Positions 32,558 to 41,200 of a stretch of 64,000 bases of DNA are shown piece after piece; position 1 is the first letter of the stretch, and each line of letters opens with the position of its first letter. Source of the DNA: Salinigranum marinum (GTDB lineage: Archaea; Halobacteriota; Halobacteria; Halobacteriales; Haloferacaceae); contig NZ_CP100463.1 of NCBI RefSeq assembly GCF_024228675.1, positions 1 to 64,000 on the forward strand, read 5' to 3'. A program made the translations under genes and the position numbers. The notes below the pieces were generated by a model. It searched no databases, was not told where the DNA came from, and saw only the letters and a list, made by a program, of their open reading frames with translations.

Positions 32558-33793
32558 ATGGGCATGTTCCAGCGGGACCACCAGGTGTTCGCTGACGCCG
32601 AACCCCTCGACGACTCTTACGAACCCGAGGACATCCGCGAACGTGACGAAGAACTCGAGAAATACAAGCGTGCCCTCCAGCCGATCATCGATAACCGCCC
32701 CACATCCAATATATTCCTCTACGGAAAGACGGGAACGGGTAAGACAGTCGCGACGAAGTTCATGCTCTCTCATCTCGAGGCCGATGCCATCGAGTATGAT
32801 GACGTCGATCTCTCGACCGCCTGGGTCGGTTGTGAGAACCTCTCCTCGTCGTACCAGGTTGCTGTTGCTCTCGTGAACGAACTCCGTCAGCAACGTGATA
32901 AAGACCGAATCAGCACGACCGGATACTCTCAGCAGCGTGTGTTCGACATCCTTTACGAGGAACTCGATGCGTTGGGCGGCACAGTAGTAATTGTACTCGA
33001 CGAGATCGACAATATCGGCCACTCCGACGACATCCTGTACGGCCTCCCTCGAGCACGGTCGAACGGCTACGTTGAGAACGTCAGACCGGTGATCGTGGGT
33101 ATCAGCAACGACTTCCAGTTCAGAGATAGCCTCTCACCGAAAGTCAAAGACACGCTTGCTGAGAAGGAGATTCTGTTCCCACCATACGATGCGAACCAGC
33201 TTCGATCGATCTTGGAACCCCGTGCGAAAAAAGCGTTTCACGAGGGGGTGCTTAAGAAGGATGTCGTGCCGCTGTGCGCCGCATTTTCCGCACAGGATAC
33301 GGGATCGGCCCGGCAAGCAATCCGTCTCCTCCGAGAGGCAGGTGAACTCGCACAAGCAGCGGGTTCAGATACCGTAACTGAGGTTCACGTTCGGGATGCA
33401 CAGGACGAAATCGAAAAGAACCAGCTCCACGAGGGAATGCAGGAACTGACGACACAGGGACACGCTGTCCTCTGTGCGCTCTCGTATTACCAAGCCAAGG
33501 ACGAAGTTCCCGTCCGATCTCGCGATCTCTACGACCGATATCACAAAATCTGTGAGCGGCTTGATGCCGATAGTGTGAGTGAACGTCGTGTTCGGGACCA
33601 CCTTTCGGATCTCAATATGCTCGGGCTCATCAACGTGTACGAACGGAACGAGGGCCTTTCAGCCGGCAGATATCACGAATACGAACTCGATGTTCCGCTG
33701 AACGCTGTCCTCGAAGTTCTCCTCTCGACGTCAAGATTTGCGGACGTCGCGAACATTATCCAGTCCACTGCCAATGATAACAACCGGTTTTGA
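32558..33793 (+). CDS. Orc1/Cdc6 replication initiator (origin A)
   Basis: A 411-residue AAA+ initiator: Walker A YGKTGTGKT (residues 55-63), Walker B VIVLDEIDN, sensor region VGISNDFQFRDSL, and a C-terminal winged helix (SRDLYDRYHKICERLDADS onward) that binds origin repeats. The start at 32558 (MGMFQRDHQVF) gives normal length; Met3 is possible. The gene is clearly less GC-rich in third positions than its neighbours, pointing to a different origin. It is flanked on both sides by repeats of one type, AGCTTCGGAAATGGTGG. Confidence 0.92.
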   Translation: MGMFQRDHQVFADAEPLDDSYEPEDIRERDEELEKYKRALQPIIDNRPTSNIFLYGKTGTGKTVATKFMLSHLEADAIEYDDVDLSTAWVGCENLSSSYQVAVALVNELRQQRDKDRISTTGYSQQRVFDILYEELDALGGTVVIVLDEIDNIGHSDDILYGLPRARSNGYVENVRPVIVGISNDFQFRDSLSPKVKDTLAEKEILFPPYDANQLRSILEPRAKKAFHEGVLKKDVVPLCAAFSAQDTGSARQAIRLLREAGELAQAAGSDTVTEVHVRDAQDEIEKNQLHEGMQELTTQGHAVLCALSYYQAKDEVPVRSRDLYDRYHKICERLDADSVSERRVRDHLSDLNMLGLINVYERNEGLSAGRYHEYELDVPLNAVLEVLLSTSRFADVANIIQSTANDNNRF

Positions 33794-33879
33794 CATCTCC
33801 GAGTACTAATCGCACTCGTCTATTTCGAGTTCATTTCAATACTATTCAGTATAAGAAAACTTGGACTACTGGCTGTTGA

Positions 33880-34184
33880 TTAGCTCCGGAAATGGTGGAG
33901 GGGGAGATAACTCAACGAACTAATATGCGAAGCTCCGGAAGTGGTGGAGGCGGAATTACAAGCGCAGAAAGCTTCGGTAACGCTGGAGATTTATCGGCTA
34001 GTTCAGTTTCATCTCTTCGTCTGAATCCGGGCTCCTTGAGAGGTGTCACAAGCTGTGTAACCTCAATAGCAACGTTGCTGATCGACTCTTGCGCGAGCTG
34101 GGACTCTCTTGCAGGCATCTAGTTAGCTTCGGAAATGGTGGTGGGTCGAAACTGTATTCGAGAGCTTCGGAAACGGCGGAGGGG
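33880..34184. repeat. Five ORB-like repeats downstream of the first orc gene
   Basis: Forward copies at 33880-33904, 33928-33952, 33966-33990, 34123-34145 and 34161-34184, consensus AGCTTCGGAAATGGTGGAGG. All are oriented like the forward copies upstream of the gene, so the initiator gene is embedded in its own repeats. The stretch from 33794 to 34185 has no gene. Confidence 0.7.
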
Positions 34185-34289
34185 CAACCTCAAACCCTGC
34201 GATGATTTAACCATTCATGACCGGTTGACGCGCTCTCCCCGATAGACCGTATTCAGTGCTTCCGGCCGCAGGCGACCGCTCGAGATGTT

Positions 34290-34330
34290 GTTACCCCACC
34301 AATCCACACGTTCTGCAATTGTGGGGTAAC
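34290..34330. repeat. Inverted repeat GTTACCCCAC ... GTGGGGTAAC
   Basis: Perfect 10-bp arms at 34290-34299 and 34321-34330, spacer 21. The arms match those in front of the gene at 29495. No gene start is apparent beside it. Confidence 0.5.
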
Positions 34331-34492
34331 ACCGATAGGAGAGCGGGTACGCTATCGTCGTGAGCGAGTTCGAGAGATCACGCCGGTGTTGGAAACGAAC
34401 CGCGGTGGGGGCAGCTGTCACACGGGTGTTGCTCCGGTCGGAGAGACTCCCAGTCGGAGTTAGCCCGATCGCATCGTGTTGATCGTGCCAGT

Positions 34493-34546
34493 CGTGTTCC
34501 GCGTGTTTCGTGTGTTCTGTGTGTTAGGTATGTTAGGCGTGTTGGC
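34493..34546. repeat. Six imperfect 9-bp direct repeats
   Basis: CGTGTTCCG, CGTGTTTCG, TGTGTTCTG, TGTGTTAGG, TATGTTAGG and CGTGTTGGC follow each other without a gap. The array lies between the two origins and resembles iterons. The surrounding gap (34185-34647) has no credible gene. Confidence 0.5.
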
Positions 34547-34647
34547 TCGGGTGTGCCCGAAGAAGTCCGGCGGAGCCGGATGGAGAGGTGGACAGTCGGC
34601 CATGGGAACTCCCGAAGCCGGTCAACTACGAGTCGGTTCGGTACCCG

Positions 34648-35305
34648 ACACCCTCCCCCCAGTGTTTCCAGTAAACGGCCACGAGCGGAGGGGGAGACGA
34701 TATCGCGAGTTATTTTCACTAGGTATTCAATGTGTGAGAACTTTCTTTTTCCGAGGCTACGGACCACATCGCTTGTTAACATAATAAATCTTTTGTCTAA
34801 TTCTTTGCTATTCACAGACCAGGGGGGTACCTTCGGAGCCGTTTACTGGAAATAGTGGGGAGGGGGTGTTCGGCCGATCGTGTTCGTTTTCACCCTTCGC
34901 TGTCTGTCGGTTCTGTTCTATCAGCATATTAGTGGAAACAGTGGTGTCCCTCTAATATATAAGCATCTACTTACTGGAAATACTGGAACCGGGTGGTTCC
35001 GTACGTGGACTCGTCGCACTCCGAAGCGAGTCGCATTTACTGGAAACGGTGGGGTGGGGTCACCCCACCCGACCGTCCGATCGATCGGCGTCATCCCTCA
35101 GTCGACCTCTTCGCGTCGACCGAGGCCGGCCCTCCCCGATCGATCCGGCGTGCTCTCCCGGCCGCGTCATCTCGCGCGTCGACTACGTCCCGTCCGCCCG
35201 GCGGCAACCGTTCCGTTTACCGGAAACTTCGGGGTCCATCTCGGATAGCGGAACCGATGCACACCGGTGGTTATACTGGAAATAGTGGAAACGGTGGTCG
35301 AAACG
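34648..35305. other. oriC: Replication origin B: inverted repeats of a second type around an AT-rich core
   Basis: A reverse copy (34648-34680) and a forward copy (34838-34870) of GTTTACTGGAAATAGTGGGG share about 30 bases with few differences and flank an AT-rich core (34709-34815, with GTTAACATAATAAATC). Shorter forward copies follow at about 34931, 34971, 35036, 35215 and 35274, the last just ahead of the second orc gene. The motif TTTACTGGAAA differs from origin A's AGCTTCGGAAA, so the two should be read by different initiators. Confidence 0.8.
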
Positions 35306-35339
35306 GTTATGAATCCGGAACGAGTCGTTCGAGTCGACC

Positions 35340-36578
35340 ATGGCCCCTCGGTTCCAGCCGGACGATACGCTGTACAAACGACGGAACACGCTCAAGGTCG
35401 AGTACGTTCCGGAGGACATCGTCGGTCGGGACAACGAGATCGAGGAGTACGAGGCGGCGCTCCAACCGATCATCAACGGGGAGTATCCGGACAACGTCTT
35501 CATCTACGGCAAAACCGGCGTCGGCAAGACCGCCGTCACGAACTTCCTGCTCAACGAACTGCTCGAATCCGCCGAGCACTTCGAGGTCGACCTCTCCGTC
35601 ATCTCGCTCAACTGCGACGGGCTCAGCACGAGCTACCAGGCTGCGATCAGCCTGATCAACAAACTCCGAGAGCCCGAACACCACATCGCCGAGACCGGAC
35701 ACCCCCAGTCGAAAGTCTACCGCCTGCTGTGGGACGAACTCAACGGCCTCTCGGGGACCGTCCTCATCGTCCTCGACGAGATCGACCACATCACCGACGA
35801 TACGTTCCTCTATCAGATCACGCGCGCCGACAACAACGGCTACATCGACAACATCCAGCTGGGGCTGATCGGCATCAGCAACGACTCGACGTTCCGCGAG
35901 CAACTCGACGCGAAGGTCCAGTCGTCGCTGTGCGAGACAGAGATCTCGTTCCCGCCGTACGGGACCGAGGAGCTCCAGAAGGTGCTCGAACAGCGCGCCG
36001 AGATCGCCTTCCACCGGAACGCGCTCGAGGACGGCGTGATCCCGCTGTGTGCGGCCCTCGGTCGACAGGACGGCGGCGACGCCCGCCGGGCCATCACGCT
36101 GTTGCGGAAGGCCGGCGACCTCGCCCGCACCGAGAACGCCGAGACCGTCACGACCGACCACGTCGAGCGCGCACAAGAGAAACTCGAAGCCCAACAGAGC
36201 ATGGACATCATGCGCGACCTCACCGAACACGAGCAACTCACGCTGTACGCGCTGACGACGCTCGCCGCCGAGAACGCCACGCCGGCGCGGTCGCGCGTCG
36301 TCTACCAGCGCTACAAACAGCTCTGTGAGTTCCAGGGCCGCGACCCACGTACGGCCCGTCGGATGCGTAGTTTCCTCTCCGACTTCGAGATCCTCAACCT
36401 GACGCTCTCACACATGGAACACCGCGGCCAGGACGGCGGTACGTACCGCGAACACGAACTCAACCGCGACATCCCGACCGTCGTCGACGCCCTCCAGACG
36501 ACGATCAGCGAGTTCGGCGCGCACGGGAGCATCGTCGAATACCTCCCCGACTCCGGCGAGGAGTTCGCCACGATATGA
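35340..36578 (+). CDS. Orc1/Cdc6 replication initiator (origin B)
   Basis: A 412-residue AAA+ initiator with Walker A YGKTGVGKT (about residues 56-64), Walker B VLIVLDEIDH, and GISNDSTFREQL. The C-terminal winged helix (VVYQRYKQLCEFQGRDPRTA onward) is present. Unlike the first initiator it has normal high-GC codon use. Start MAPRFQPDDTLYKRRN at 35340, directly after the last origin B repeat. It is about 35-40% identical by eye to the first, so they are not a recent duplication. Confidence 0.93.
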   Translation: MAPRFQPDDTLYKRRNTLKVEYVPEDIVGRDNEIEEYEAALQPIINGEYPDNVFIYGKTGVGKTAVTNFLLNELLESAEHFEVDLSVISLNCDGLSTSYQAAISLINKLREPEHHIAETGHPQSKVYRLLWDELNGLSGTVLIVLDEIDHITDDTFLYQITRADNNGYIDNIQLGLIGISNDSTFREQLDAKVQSSLCETEISFPPYGTEELQKVLEQRAEIAFHRNALEDGVIPLCAALGRQDGGDARRAITLLRKAGDLARTENAETVTTDHVERAQEKLEAQQSMDIMRDLTEHEQLTLYALTTLAAENATPARSRVVYQRYKQLCEFQGRDPRTARRMRSFLSDFEILNLTLSHMEHRGQDGGTYREHELNRDIPTVVDALQTTISEFGAHGSIVEYLPDSGEEFATI

Positions 36579-36907
36579 CGGGACCGTCTCGCCGCGCTCG
36601 GTGTCGGTTCTGAACCCGCCTCCGTCGTTCGGACAGGCCGGCGGCGCGCGGGCGTACCTCACGGAGACGGCCAGCGACGCGGGCTCTCCGTCCGTCCCTC
36701 TCGGATCCGAGTCGTGAGGAACAGCCTCCGATCGCCCGCGTGCACGGTAACAAAGAGCTATAACCGGCCTCGTGTAGCTACGAACGTGCACGCACGCAGT
36801 CGCTCGAGGACGTCGCTGACGAGGGGGTACAGACCGTCGCCGTTCGGACGGTCCATCATCGGTGGACACGACCGTCGGCAGACCGATCCGGCACCCGTGA
36901 TCGACCC
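36579..36907. other. Intergenic region after the second orc gene
   Basis: No repeat, origin motif or convincing gene was found. A 41-codon frame from about 36786 ends on the GTGA of the next start, but its composition is that of a shadow. Confidence 0.4.
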
Positions 36908-37684
36908 GTGACGAGGGTCGTCGTCGCGGGGGACGTTCACCTCGGTTCGTCGAACGCGAACGCCGACGCGTTCAACGGCTTCCTCGACTGGATCTACCGC
37001 ACCCGCGACGACGTGGCGGAGCTCGTCCTCCTCGGAGACGTCTGGGATCTGGTCCGTCGTGACCCGTTCGGCTGTGCCTGGGAGACGCACGACACGATCA
37101 TGCGGCTCAAGCGGCTGGGCGAGCACCTGCCCGTCCGGATCGTTCTGGGCAACCACGACACGTATCTCCGCACGCTCGACGCCTCGCTGTACGACGTCAA
37201 CTTCTCCGACCACCACGTCGTCCACCAGCGCGACCACAGCATCCGGTTCTGTCACGGACACGCGTTCGACGGCTTCCAGTTCGACCGCCTCTCGAAGCGC
37301 CTCTCGGGCCCCGGCGACCGCGGAGAGATCGACCCGACGAACGGACTGAAAGACCCCGTCGTCGCGATGGCCCGCGCGTCCGTCCGAGCCGGGACGAACC
37401 GCGTCCGCTCGCTGTACACCGCCGTTACGCGCGGTGCGCGGTTCGAGCCCGTGCGGTATCCACGGCGCGAACGCCGTGCCCACGCGTACCTCGACACCGT
37501 CCCCGAGGACAAACTGGTCTACGGCCACACCCACGCCCCCTACGTCCACCAGGACAACCTCGCAGCCAACCCCGGTTCGTGGAAGTCGACGGCCCCGGTC
37601 CACAACACGTACCTCGTCATCGAGGCGGGACACATCGAACTGTACCGCTACCGACGCGACGGAGACGACGAACCCATCGAGTAG
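36908..37684 (+). CDS. Calcineurin-like metallophosphoesterase
   Basis: A 258-residue enzyme with all metal-binding blocks: GDVHLGS (D9, H11), LLGDVWDL, VLGNHDTY, FCHGHAF and VYGHTHAP. The substrate could be a phosphodiester in nucleic acid, nucleotide or lipid. Start is the GTG at 36908 (VTRVVVAGDVHLG), since the first strand begins there. It is followed 71 bases later by a phospholipase-D-like protein on the same strand, so the pair may act together. Confidence 0.87.
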   Translation: MTRVVVAGDVHLGSSNANADAFNGFLDWIYRTRDDVAELVLLGDVWDLVRRDPFGCAWETHDTIMRLKRLGEHLPVRIVLGNHDTYLRTLDASLYDVNFSDHHVVHQRDHSIRFCHGHAFDGFQFDRLSKRLSGPGDRGEIDPTNGLKDPVVAMARASVRAGTNRVRSLYTAVTRGARFEPVRYPRRERRAHAYLDTVPEDKLVYGHTHAPYVHQDNLAANPGSWKSTAPVHNTYLVIEAGHIELYRYRRDGDDEPIE

Positions 37685-37755
37685 CGGCGTCTCCGTCCTG
37701 CCTGGCCGATCCAGCGGGTCGTTTTACCACGTTGGACGCCGTATCTCCACGCGCG

Positions 37756-38451
37756 ATGGTCGACCAAGCGCTCTTCGACAACCGTCTCACCGGATCGCTC
37801 GTGGCGGAGGCGGTCGTCCGGCTGTTCGAGGCCGACGGGACGATCTACCTGACCTCCGGATACTTCACGTGGTCGGGCTTTCTCACGATCCGCGACGCGC
37901 TCACGGAGTTCCTCGCGCGGTCGACCGACAACGAGGTGTACGTCGTCGTCGCGACCGGTGCCGACCAGTTCTCGCGGCTCGTCGCGCACGCGCTCTGGGA
38001 ACTCGACATCGATGGCCGGGTCCACCTCCTGACCTACCGGGACGGGTTCATCCACCCCAAACTCTACCTCAGAGACGGTGACGATCCGGCCCTCGTCATG
38101 GGGTCGGCCAACCTCACGTGGGACGGACTCGGCAAGAACCTCGAACTCGCCTGGTACTACGCGCCGGACGCCCGGGACGACCCGATCTTTCAGACCCATC
38201 TCGCGTGGGTGGGCCCGTTCATCGCCGAGTGCGACCCAGTCACCCCGACCGATCTCAAACGGAGCGTCCGGCTGCGCCGAACGACAGACGTCTGGCTCTC
38301 GAAAGGCCGGATCAACGTTCCGTCGATGATCAAGGGCGCACTGCCCATCCGGAGCCGAAAGACGCCGCAGTCACCCTTTTCGGCCCCCCACGAGGGAGAC
38401 CGGGACACCGGCCACGGCGTTCCGTCTCACCCCCGACGCGACGATCCGTGA
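37756..38451 (+). CDS. Phospholipase-D-like protein with a single HKD motif
   Basis: A 231-residue protein with one HxK...GSxN motif: H100 and K102 in FIHPKLYLRDG, S117 and N119 in VMGSANLTWDG, then NLELAWYY. Single-HKD proteins act as dimers and include nucleases and phosphodiesterases. The N-terminal half (GTIYLTSGYFTWSGFLTIRD) matches the first half of the fold. The C-terminus is basic and disordered. No signal peptide, so cytoplasmic; DNA or RNA is a more likely target than lipid. Confidence 0.75.
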   Translation: MVDQALFDNRLTGSLVAEAVVRLFEADGTIYLTSGYFTWSGFLTIRDALTEFLARSTDNEVYVVVATGADQFSRLVAHALWELDIDGRVHLLTYRDGFIHPKLYLRDGDDPALVMGSANLTWDGLGKNLELAWYYAPDARDDPIFQTHLAWVGPFIAECDPVTPTDLKRSVRLRRTTDVWLSKGRINVPSMIKGALPIRSRKTPQSPFSAPHEGDRDTGHGVPSHPRRDDP

Positions 38452-38848
38452 GTTTACATCGGTACGCCTGTAACCGGCGCGACACGCCGACAGAGAGTTC
38501 CTACCGTCGCTCCGCGGAGTCCACACCGCACCGGCCGCGGGAACTGCCGGGTTAAGGCGGGAGCTACCGCTGACGACCCACAAATAACGTTGAGCTAATC
38601 CGACCTGTCCCGACGTCCGGCCGTCGCTCGGGCCGCACGGAAACCGGGTGTCACCCGTCACGGTGTCGAGATCGGGTGTCGCTCGTCACGGGTACGCGAC
38701 GCTTCGCAGTTCAGACGTGGCTTCCGCAGGGGGCGGTTCACTGCCCGGTGAAAAACGATTATAAAGCTGACTGCCGTCCGTACGACGTAGGACCGAACGC
38801 CGACGGCCGTCGGCCCCGACTGTCGGCGGTGTCCGGGGACACACCAAA
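38452..38848. other. Intergenic region
   Basis: No gene seen. An AT-rich ATTATAAAGCTG at 38759-38770 may be the TATA box of the membrane protein gene at 38849, with a transcript leader of about 60 bases. Confidence 0.4.
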
Positions 38849-39451
38849 ATGAGTCAGCAACTACCCGACGAGTGGTTCTTCAGGGACCGGTGGGCGAACG
38901 CAGTGGTCGCTTGGACCATCACCGCGGTACTGGTGGTCGTGGCGGTCGACAGTTTGCTCTCGTTCCTGCTGGTCGACGTACTGCTCGCCGTCACCGCGGC
39001 GGCGATAACGATCGTCCCGGCGTTCGTCTCGCGTTCGTGGACGCGAACCGTCCCGTGGCCGTTGCTCCTCCTCGCGTCGTTACCGCTCGTCCTCGGCGCG
39101 TTCTATCCGACCGCGTTCGGTCTCGTCGTCACCGGCGTCGGCGTGGCCGCGCTGGGGATGCTGTTGGTCGCCGTCCTCCAGATGGCGACGAACGTCCGCA
39201 TGACGCCCCGGTTCGCGATCGCCTTCGTCATCGTCGCGACGCTGGCGTTTGCCGGCTTCTGGGCGCTCGGCTCCGCTGCATCGGCGCGGTATCTCGGGAC
39301 GGCGTTCGTCGCGACGAACACGGAACTCATGTCCGTCTTCACGGCGGCGCTCGTCGGTGGCCTCGCCGGCGGCGTCGTCTTCCGGTGGTTCTTCCGGCGG
39401 AACCTCCGCCGACCCGCCGCGTCGCCGTCCCGGGAGGTCGACAGCCCATGA
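38849..39451 (+). CDS. Membrane protein with about five helices
   Basis: A 200-residue protein (MSQQLPDEWFFRDRWANAVV) with hydrophobic segments throughout and a basic tail (RWFFRRNLRRPA). No family recognised. Its stop overlaps the next start (ATGA), so it forms an operon with the DUF2238-like protein and the two probably work as a pair in the membrane. Confidence 0.65.
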   Translation: MSQQLPDEWFFRDRWANAVVAWTITAVLVVVAVDSLLSFLLVDVLLAVTAAAITIVPAFVSRSWTRTVPWPLLLLASLPLVLGAFYPTAFGLVVTGVGVAALGMLLVAVLQMATNVRMTPRFAIAFVIVATLAFAGFWALGSAASARYLGTAFVATNTELMSVFTAALVGGLAGGVVFRWFFRRNLRRPAASPSREVDSP

Positions 39452-40113
39452 GTCTCGCCCGTCGCGTCGGTCTCACGCCCGCGCGGCAGGGAACGCTCGT
39501 TCGCGTCCTCCAGGTGGTGATGGTCGGGATCCTCGCCGTCGGGCTCTGGCTTGGCAACGGGGGCGTCGTGGTCAACGCCGGCGTCGGGCTCGTGGTGACG
39601 CTGCTCCCAGCGGCGCTCGAGCGAAACTACCAATTCACGATGAACGTCGGTCTCGTCCTGTGGATCACCGTCGCGATGTTCCTCCACGCCCTGGGGACGC
39701 TCCCGCTTCCCGGGCTGAACCTCTCGACGCTGTACGGCTCGACCTGGTGGTGGGATCACATGACGCACGCGCTCTCGTCGTCGCTCGTCGCCGGCGTCGC
39801 CTACGCCGTCGTCCGCGCGCTCGACGAGCACTCCGACGCCATCCACCTTCCCACCCGGTTCATAGCGGTCTACCTGCTCGTGTTCGTCATGGCGTTCGGC
39901 GTGCTGTGGGAACTGCTCGAGTTCTACATCAGCGTCGCTGCCGACCTCCTCGGGAGCGAGTCAGTCCTCACGCAGTACGGCCTCGACGACACCCTCCTCG
40001 ACCTCTTCTACAACACGATGGGGGGGCTCGTCGTCGCGCTCTTCGGCACCGTCCATCTGACCGGCGTCGTCGGCCAACTCGCCGCCCGCTTCGACAGCCA
40101 AACTACACGGTAG
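39448..40113 (+). CDS. DUF2238/YjdF-like integral membrane protein
   Basis: A 221-residue protein with about six helices. WWDHMTHALSSSLVAGVAYA, FGVLWELLEFYI and DDTLLDLFYNTMGGLVVALF form the D/H, E and D-N-G pattern of the DUF2238 group, polar residues inside the membrane that could form a metal or proton site. Function unknown. ATGA overlap with the upstream membrane gene. Confidence 0.68.
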   Translation: MSLARRVGLTPARQGTLVRVLQVVMVGILAVGLWLGNGGVVVNAGVGLVVTLLPAALERNYQFTMNVGLVLWITVAMFLHALGTLPLPGLNLSTLYGSTWWWDHMTHALSSSLVAGVAYAVVRALDEHSDAIHLPTRFIAVYLLVFVMAFGVLWELLEFYISVAADLLGSESVLTQYGLDDTLLDLFYNTMGGLVVALFGTVHLTGVVGQLAARFDSQTTR

Positions 40114-40217
40114 ACGACGCTCGGTCCTCGCCCGGTCGGCGATGACCACTCGCACATCATGTCATTTAAAGAATCAATACTTATGATCCCGTGGGCCGTC
40201 GGAACCGATGCCAACTA

Positions 40218-40571
40218 ATGACGACTCACATCGACGACGCGTTCGACCTCCTCACACACCGGTACCGACGACGGATCCTCCGTCTGCTCGCCGCCCGCGA
40301 GACGCCGCTCACGCTGTCGGAACTGGTCGACGGATTGGTGACGGACACACCCGGACCACCCCGCCGCGCTCGCGATGCGGTCGCGCTCGACCTGTACCAC
40401 TCCCACCTACCGAAACTGGTCGCCGCGGGCTGGGTCGACTGCGACTGCGGCGGACGAATCCTCGACTGCCGGGTGTCGCTCGCCCGCCCGCCCGAGGTCG
40501 ACGCGGCCGTGCTGGCCGCGATGGACGAACTCGAAGCGATCTGTGCCGCCGTCCGCGCCGGCTCGATCTGA
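40218..40571 (+). CDS. DUF7344-like winged-helix protein
   Basis: A 117-residue protein: MTTHIDDAFDLLTHRYRRRI, LSELVDGLVTD and LYHSHLPKLVAAGWVDCD form the wHTH pattern of the haloarchaeal DUF7344 group. It probably binds DNA. Three cysteines (CDCGGRILDC) follow the wing and are unusual for the family. Start at 40218 by family length. Confidence 0.72.
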   Translation: MTTHIDDAFDLLTHRYRRRILRLLAARETPLTLSELVDGLVTDTPGPPRRARDAVALDLYHSHLPKLVAAGWVDCDCGGRILDCRVSLARPPEVDAAVLAAMDELEAICAAVRAGSI

Positions 40572-40741
40572 CCGGGGGACATCGATCTGTCCCGTCCGAC
40601 GAGGGCGCGGTCCATCCTCGGACCGGTCCCTCGGCCGCCGAACCGTCCGCCAGTCCGAGACACACCTGTCAGTCGTGGATACATGCGCCCCATGCAACCG
40701 ACCACCAACACTTATGTTGTGTCGTGTCACTACGGATATAT

Positions 40742-41098
40742 ATGGGTCTGGAGCAGAACCGTCAGCGAGCGGAACGGGGGAGAGAGTGGCTCGACGGGCT
40801 CTCGTCCGTGTTGGCCGACCGTCGTCGCCGGTTCGTTCTGTTCGAACTCAGTGAACACGACGAGGGACTGTCGGTCTCGGCACTGGTCGACCGAACCGTC
40901 GAGTGGGAGCGACTCTCCGCGTCCGACGACGTCGACCGCACAAGCGTCTCGGAGAGCCTCCGGCGGGATCACATCCCGAAACTTGTCGCCGCGGACATCG
41001 TCGCGCTCGACGCCGACGGCCACCGGGTGCGGCTTCGCCAACACGGGAGTCGAGCCGAGGTGGTCCGCCGCGTCGCCGTCTCCCTCGCGAGACGCTGA
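40742..41098 (+). CDS. DUF7344-like winged-helix protein, second copy
   Basis: A 118-residue relative of the preceding gene: LSSVLADRRRRFVLFELSEH, then LSVSALVDRTVEWE and SLRRDHIPKLVAADIVALD. TATA-like CACTTATGTTG (40707-40717) lies about 28 bases upstream, so translation is likely leaderless from 40742. Two adjacent paralogues suggest a local duplication; a heterodimer is possible. Confidence 0.72.
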   Translation: MGLEQNRQRAERGREWLDGLSSVLADRRRRFVLFELSEHDEGLSVSALVDRTVEWERLSASDDVDRTSVSESLRRDHIPKLVAADIVALDADGHRVRLRQHGSRAEVVRRVAVSLARR

Positions 41099-41200
41099 TC
41101 CGGCGTTCCGGCGAGCCACTCCGCGTCGCCTCGATTCGTCGGGTCCGACACATCCGCCCGTGGGGACCGACCACCCCGAGCATCCCACACACCGACGGGT

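Noticed and set aside
33892-34122. Plus-strand frame downstream of the first orc gene
   Set aside because: It reads through the ORB-like repeats; its Ser/Gly content comes from the repeats.
34378-34815. Frames across the 9-bp array, including a hydrophobic plus-strand one
   Set aside because: The apparent V-F-R/V-L-G repeats come from the 9-bp DNA period; no start signals.
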